From NCBI RefSeq assembly GCF_019203965.1, contig NZ_CP076448.1:310001-374000 (forward strand): a stretch of 64,000 nt of DNA, written 5' to 3'. The notes below the pieces were generated by a model. That model ran no database searches and had not been told where the DNA came from. It saw nothing but the letters and a program-made list of their open reading frames with translations. Position numbers and translations under genes: made by a program. Source of the stretch: Elioraea tepida (lineage in GTDB: Bacteria > Pseudomonadota > Alphaproteobacteria > Acetobacterales > Acetobacteraceae). Numbering within the stretch: position 1 is the stretch's first letter; the number at the start of each line of letters is the position of its first letter. Below are positions 61,824-64,000 of this stretch, piece by piece.

Positions 61824-63750
61824 CCATCCGTGTCGCGCGGTTGCGCAGCGACAGCTTCAGCCGCGCGATGCTCCGCTTCGACCCGCGCAGTAGCTGCCGC
61901 CGGTCAATCGCGTCGCGCAGCAAGGCCGAGGCCGGCAGGTCCTGATAGCTCGCGCGCGGCAGATACCGCCGTGTGTTCACATAGTCCAGGAACTGGGCGA
62001 TGACGTGGTTCACCCGCGCTTCGGCAGCTGCGATCAGCGCCTCCGGCGTCGCTTGGTCCGACAGCAGCCGCACAGGATGGGCGAGCTGCGCCAAGTGATA
62101 CTCCAGCGCCCAGCGGTTGTTCACCCAGTCCTTGAGGTTGGAGAGATGACGCGCGACGCCGCTGCCGCGCCGATACGGCTCGCCTTGGTGGTAGCTGAGC
62201 GGCGTGGTGCTCACCGTGAGACCATCGTCGATGCTGTCCAGAACCGCGACGTCGGCCCAGCCAGCGATGTGCAGCGCGCCGTAGTTCCAATCCACGGTGT
62301 TGGCGATCCTTGCCAACGGATTGGCGATGCGGATGGCGAGCGGGTGCATCACTGTCCAGCGACCGACATAGCCTCCCGGCACGCGCGCCAGCACTTGAGC
62401 GGGCTGCGGGTGGGTCCTGTTGCTGTCGTTGTCGATGCAGAAGGCTTCGGTCAGCGGATGCTCATGCCGCAGCGCCAACTGCAGCAACTTGCGCCCCGAA
62501 AGCTTCCAGTCCTGCCTCATCATCAGCTCCGCTTGGAAGCTCTCCTCGACCACGCGCAGGGACGGCACGAGAACGACGCGCTGCGTCTTGAGCCGCTCCA
62601 GGCAGCAGGCGAAGACCTCGCAGGAGAAGAAGCAGTCTGACGTCAGGAAGAAGTAGATGTCTTCCGGCACCGCATCAGCAAGCGCCAAATTATAGTTTCG
62701 GGTTAGCAAGTGATATGAATTCGTGTGCGGCGGCGTGGGGGCTACCAGCACCCGCACCGGCAGGATCGCCGAGAGTTTCTTTTTCATCGCTGAGGCGTTC
62801 GACCGCTCGGCCCCGTCGGGATCCGTCACGATCACGAACTCGGAGCTATCTCGCGGCGCGGTGTCCAGCACGCCACTCTCGATCAACCCGCGCAGGCCGA
62901 AGGTCAGGAAGGCATCCATGAAGTTCTTGCCCCAGACAGGCAGGATGAAGCGGACCCGCGGCTCGCGCCTCTCTTCAGACGTCAACGGATTCAACGTCGG
63001 GCCGGCGGAGAGCGGAAAGCGGTTCTCCTCAACGCGCGCGTGGCTGCCGAAATCGGTTCGCGGCACGAAGGCGCCGTCGCGTTCCTCCATGTAGTAGCGA
63101 CCGTCAAAGGGAATGATGAATGGCCGGTCCACCGTCTTGCGCAGCACCGCGAAGATGGCCAAAAAGTCTGTGGCCATGATGCCGCGCTCGGCCAGCACAG
63201 AGTCAGTGTAGGGAATCAGCTCTTCGCCAAGATTGTAATGCAGGCCAAGCACGTCGTAATCGTTAGCTCTGGCGAGATCGAGGAAGAAGGACGGGTGGTA
63301 GTTGAAGAACGCATGATTGTGGTAACCCTGGGAGGGTAGGGCGTGCAACATGAGACCGCCCGTCCGCGTCAGCTTGTGGATGTTCTCGAAGCAGTGGAAC
63401 TGGTCGAAGGCGTGCTCGGTGGTGCCGTGGTTCGTGACGAGGTCGAACGTTTCCCGGAACTGGTAGGTCTCATCGAGCGGCAAGTTCAGGTTGTAGCGAA
63501 GCGCGCCGTCATGTCCGTCGAGGTCAATCGAGACATATTTGGTCATCCCGAGCGCGCGGTAGAAATCGCGCGGCGTCGAGATCGAATCGGACGGGATCTC
63601 GGGGAAGAGTTCGCGGATAGCCTCGCGCGCACGGTGCGTATCGGGCGCGAAGGTCTGGCTGCCGAGCTCGAGAACCGACTTCCGGCCGGCGAGAAAACCC
63701 TGTAGCTGCATCTGTCGCATCAGACGCAGAGCCTGGACCCCAATGCCCAT
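61795..63750 (-). CDS. Two-domain methyltransferase and glycosyltransferase-like protein
   Basis: 651 residues from the ATG at 63750. The N-terminal methyltransferase-like domain (about 25-250) has KSVLELGSQTFAPDT, YVSIDLDGHDGALRYNLNLP and FDLVTNHGTTEHAFDQFHCF. The second domain (about 265-500) begins VRFILPVWGKNFMDAFLTFG and has IYFFLTSDCFFSCEVFACCL with Glu/Asp acids, resembling nucleotide-diphospho-sugar transferases. A basic helical C-terminus follows. It is convergent with the rightward operon, overlapping its last gene by 29 bases. It probably modifies the same polymer. Confidence 0.7.
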   Translation of the reverse strand: MGIGVQALRLMRQMQLQGFLAGRKSVLELGSQTFAPDTHRAREAIRELFPEIPSDSISTPRDFYRALGMTKYVSIDLDGHDGALRYNLNLPLDETYQFRETFDLVTNHGTTEHAFDQFHCFENIHKLTRTGGLMLHALPSQGYHNHAFFNYHPSFFLDLARANDYDVLGLHYNLGEELIPYTDSVLAERGIMATDFLAIFAVLRKTVDRPFIIPFDGRYYMEERDGAFVPRTDFGSHARVEENRFPLSAGPTLNPLTSEERREPRVRFILPVWGKNFMDAFLTFGLRGLIESGVLDTAPRDSSEFVIVTDPDGAERSNASAMKKKLSAILPVRVLVAPTPPHTNSYHLLTRNYNLALADAVPEDIYFFLTSDCFFSCEVFACCLERLKTQRVVLVPSLRVVEESFQAELMMRQDWKLSGRKLLQLALRHEHPLTEAFCIDNDSNRTHPQPAQVLARVPGGYVGRWTVMHPLAIRIANPLARIANTVDWNYGALHIAGWADVAVLDSIDDGLTVSTTPLSYHQGEPYRRGSGVARHLSNLKDWVNNRWALEYHLAQLAHPVRLLSDQATPEALIAAAEARVNHVIAQFLDYVNTRRYLPRASYQDLPASALLRDAIDRRQLLRGSKRSIARLKLSLRNRATRMVSRALARFR

Positions 63751-63951
63751 CGAGGTGACCACCACTGCCGCTGCGCGTGCCGTCGGGTGACGCACGCTTC
63801 TGGCGGACCGTAGAGCCGGAGCGCGTGGCCAGGCAATCCCGCTTGCCCGCTCGAAACCATCCTTGCCGCGGACTCGAACGCACGGGTCATGCTCAACGGC
63901 CCCGGCCCACGCCAAGTGGCCGTGCGCCCAGGGGCGCGATATAGAAGCGCC

Positions 63952-64000
63952 ATGCTGGCTCGGACCGCACCGTCATCGGCGTTCTACCATTGCGATTCCG
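63952..64000 (+). CDS. Possible start of a further gene (partial)
   Basis: An ATG at 63952 opens a frame that stays clear of stops to the window edge, encoding MLARTAPSSAFYHCDS. Only 16 codons are visible and no ribosome site is obvious, so this is a weak call made only because the divergent gene at 63750 leaves a promoter-sized gap. Confidence 0.25.
   Translation, partial: MLARTAPSSAFYHCDS

Overview
The window is chromosomal DNA of a high-GC alphaproteobacterium, most likely a member of the Rhodospirillales/Acetobacteraceae. This rests on very GC-rich codon use, a GAAC-N7-GAAC SOS box in front of uvrA, a PleD-type response regulator beside rpmG, and the order ruvX-pyrB-pyrC-plsY-dprA-topA. 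The lineage is inferred, not proven.

Region 1 (1-27420) is ordinary core chromosome. It holds uvrA (its 3' end lies outside the window) divergent from ssb, a small oxidoreductase group, Hsp20, a phospholipid-type methyltransferase, pleD, and a long leftward run ruvX-pyrB-pyrC-plsY-dprA-topA-S41 protease-rpmG. A rightward gatCAB operon, a trehalose operon otsB-GH15-otsA, a glutathione S-transferase and a decayed AI-2E-type transporter follow. The region ends at tRNA-Ser(GCT).

Region 2 (27421-45400) is accessory DNA that starts directly at the 3' end of tRNA-Ser. It has a tyrosine integrase, an AT-rich gene for a small membrane protein, and a plasmid/phage-type primase cut short by recombination. 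A 3' half of tRNA-Gly(GCC) with no 5' half lies next to it. Then comes a type I restriction-modification operon with an extra PD-(D/E)XK-like nuclease gene and a stop codon inside hsdM. A three-gene module of large serine recombinase, DUF2924 protein and ParB-like HTH protein follows, and then two decayed IS3-family elements side by side. Several genes here carry stops or frameshifts, so much of the region is degenerating.

Region 3 (45406-63750) is a surface-glycan locus made of two divergent, tightly overlapped operons. The leftward operon has 11 genes. They encode an HldE-like fusion with its domains in inverted order, a sugar-1-phosphate nucleotidyltransferase, two NAD-dependent sugar epimerase/dehydratases, a GmhA-like isomerase, a split transketolase, a zinc-type dehydrogenase, an HAD protein, a choline/aminoglycoside-kinase-like protein and a methyltransferase. 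Together they suggest synthesis and decoration of a nucleotide-activated heptose or another higher-carbon sugar. The rightward operon adds a methyltransferase, an RmlD-like reductase, a GT2 glycosyltransferase, two more methyltransferases (C-methyltransferase type and TylF type) and a coiled-coil protein gene interrupted by an amber codon. A convergent 651-aa methyltransferase/glycosyltransferase-like protein closes the locus.

The most original material is the heptose/transketolase locus, the RM operon with its built-in extra nuclease, the tRNA-Gly relic, and the set of in-frame stop codons in otherwise collinear genes.
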